A stretch of 64,000 nt of DNA, taken from assembly GCA_903906365.1 (NCBI GenBank), contig CAIVKC010000041.1, positions 124,001 to 188,000 on the forward strand, given 5' to 3'. Shown one piece after another: positions 62,912-64,000 of this stretch. Under the pieces are notes generated by a model, which saw only the letters and a program-made list of their open reading frames with translations, did no database searches and was not told the DNA's origin. The translations under genes were made by a program, and so were the position numbers. This DNA is from an uncultured Bacteroidota bacterium (GTDB taxonomy: Bacteria > Bacteroidota > Bacteroidia > Chitinophagales > Chitinophagaceae). Every line of letters begins with the position of its first letter. Position 1 is the first letter of the stretch.

Positions 62912-63532
62912 TCAGGCGAAGAGTTCCCCCTGTCGGGTAATTACCGGCAGGTTCATGAATTCAAGCCGCTGGGCTATCTGGTAGGCGCGGTCGCCGGCCC
63001 TTCGCTTGAGCAGCAGCATGCTGTCGGCGACAAATCTGCCGGTGAAGCTTTTCTGGCTGTACTCGGCCCAGCTTTTTTCATATTGAACCGGTTGAAGCCT
63101 GGTAGCTATGTTGAGGCGGGGTTCATCAAAGAAATGGGGCTTGTGATCCCGGTTGAGTTTCATCAGCTGCTGGGCAGTCTTCATTTCCCGGATGAGGCCC
63201 CTGATGGGTTCCTTGGTGGCAACCTGAATAAACACCGAATGGGATGGGAAACTGCCGAAATTTCTGAGCTCCACCCGGAATGGATGGTATCCCATGGAAA
63301 GGGTCTTGATGCGGTGCAACACCCTTTCTTCCATCATGGCGTACTGGCTGAAACTAACCAGCGCAATATGTGGCCGGCTTCCGGACGAATACGGCGTGCC
63401 GTAAGAATCAGCAAATTCCTTTTTGGCCAACCTGATCTTGTTTCGCAACTCTTCGTGGGGGTTTAAAACCAGCAGGTATTCGTTGACCTGGTAGCCGGGA
63501 ATGCTCTGGATATTAATTTTTGTGGTTTGCAT
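62912..63532 (-). CDS. 2H phosphoesterase-like (2'-5' RNA ligase family) protein, second catalytic His lost
   Basis: The protein has 206 residues in a 2H phosphoesterase fold. The first HxTx-like motif is SRPHIALVSF (His present, Thr replaced by Ala). At the second motif position the sequence is EPRLNIATRL, where the family expects His before a hydrophobic residue and Thr; the His is replaced by Asn. Family members cut or join 2'-5' or cyclic phosphodiesters and need both His residues. It follows a second gene of the same family (63554-64000) after 21 bases on the same strand, so the two are cotranscribed and possibly cooperate. Confidence 0.78.
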   Translation of the reverse strand: MQTTKINIQSIPGYQVNEYLLVLNPHEELRNKIRLAKKEFADSYGTPYSSGSRPHIALVSFSQYAMMEERVLHRIKTLSMGYHPFRVELRNFGSFPSHSVFIQVATKEPIRGLIREMKTAQQLMKLNRDHKPHFFDEPRLNIATRLQPVQYEKSWAEYSQKSFTGRFVADSMLLLKRRAGDRAYQIAQRLEFMNLPVITRQGELFA

Positions 63533-63553
63533 ATGTTGATTTGAATGGTGGAA

Positions 63554-64000
63554 TCAGTTGCTGTTAGGATAGACCCCGTGGCCTGATGGAAGGAAATGAA
63601 AAATATTCACGGCCTTGCAGGATCCAGTCCGGCTGTCCTTTTTCAATAATATCAGTTCGGTGGCATCAAAGGAGGCATGGAAATATTTGGCGGCAAAATC
63701 GAAAATGGCTTTCTCATACACCGCTTCCGGCATTTTTGCTGAAATACACAGATGTGGTTTCTGGCAGGATGAAACAGGCGCGTTCAGGTAGGCGTCCAGT
63801 GCCTGCAGTTGCGACCTCAGCCTGGAAAAAGGTTCAGGATCCTGCACACGCAGGTAAATGAGGTGCGGGGGAAAACCGCTGTAATTATTGAGGGTCACCC
63901 GGAAGGTATGGAACTGGCTGCAAATCCGCTGGATCCAGCGAATCAGGGTCCCTTCCATTTCCTCTACGGCAAGGAAGTCCGCGACCGTGATCTGGGGCTT
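63554..64000 (-). CDS. 2H phosphoesterase-like protein (N-terminus outside window), first catalytic His lost
   Basis: The frame is open from the window edge (64000) to the stop at 63554, giving 148 residues with the natural start probably beyond the window. It begins KPQITVADFLAVEE, where the family has PHITxADF: the first catalytic His is replaced by Gln. The second motif QKPHLCISAKM keeps its His. The protein is therefore the mirror image of its neighbour at 62912, which keeps the first His and loses the second. An ATG at 63958 lies inside the domain and is not the true start. Function unknown. Confidence 0.75.
   Translation of the reverse strand, partial: KPQITVADFLAVEEMEGTLIRWIQRICSQFHTFRVTLNNYSGFPPHLIYLRVQDPEPFSRLRSQLQALDAYLNAPVSSCQKPHLCISAKMPEAVYEKAIFDFAAKYFHASFDATELILLKKDSRTGSCKAVNIFHFLPSGHGVYPNSN

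Overview
The window comes from a member of the Bacteroidota, most likely a Chitinophagaceae-type soil or water bacterium. The evidence is a type IX secretion sorting domain on a metalloprotease, TAnnTTTG promoter boxes, bacillithiol genes (bshB1, ytxJ), Kdo/LPS genes, an acyl-CoA desaturase, and a rich set of Tat-exported sugar-oxidation proteins. It holds about 58 protein genes. I found no rRNA, tRNA, CRISPR array, insertion sequence or phage.

Layout. 1-2919: Kdo supply (3' end of kdsD, a kdsC-like phosphatase, kdsB) and a threonine dehydrogenase. 3035-4276: TlpA-like thioredoxin. 4437-24211: a 20 kb sugar-oxidation island. Its left part (+) has a Tat-exported TIM-barrel isomerase and a Gfo/Idh/MocA oxidoreductase, followed by a GNAT gene. 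A minus-strand operon (12118 down to 7807) then encodes a cytosolic Gfo/Idh/MocA enzyme, a cytosolic TIM-barrel isomerase, a lipoprotein cytochrome c, a DUF1080 (3-keto-disaccharide hydrolase) protein and a ThuA-like protein, and ends at a clear terminator near 7750. Divergent to it, a plus-strand operon (12386-24211) encodes an MFS transporter, a Tat-exported TIM-barrel isomerase, FIVE tandem GMC flavoprotein dehydrogenases and ONE Tat-lipoprotein small subunit of the gluconate 2-dehydrogenase subunit 3 family. 24329-33661: S1/P1-like nuclease, EamA transporters, bacillithiol protein YtxJ, a 40-residue lipoprotein, Mpl, a DnaQ-like exonuclease, polyprenol-phosphate mannosyltransferase and an S9 peptidase. 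33695-38808 (-): a conserved hypothetical, a 2-oxo acid dehydrogenase E2, CinA, a thioesterase and DoxX. 38972-45358 (+): a large TPR protein, an outer-membrane barrel, an HU-CCDC81-like protein and a methyltransferase. 45368-52320: glutaminyl cyclase, T9SS metalloprotease, amino-acid-oxidase-like FAD enzyme, membrane-anchored MutS-like ATPase and lipoamide dehydrogenase. 52827-57868 (+): bshB1, desaturase, aguB-aguA and a phytanoyl-CoA dioxygenase-like protein. 57889-64000 (-): universal stress protein, a sixth and divergent GMC enzyme with a Tat TIM-barrel partner, a radical SAM protein and two adjacent 2H-phosphoesterase-like genes.

How it works together (inference). The 4437-24211 island looks like a mostly periplasmic system that oxidises sugars or glycosides at C3. 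FAD dehydrogenases would make 3-keto sugars and pass electrons to the lipoprotein cytochrome c. DUF1080, ThuA-like, TIM-barrel and Gfo/Idh/MocA proteins would cleave, isomerise or reduce the products, and the MFS carrier would import them. The unusual part is the five-fold amplification of the catalytic subunit against a single small subunit. One copy (20104-21837) has Ser in place of the predicted catalytic Asn, and another (21897-23612) joins the leader of one subgroup to the body of the other.
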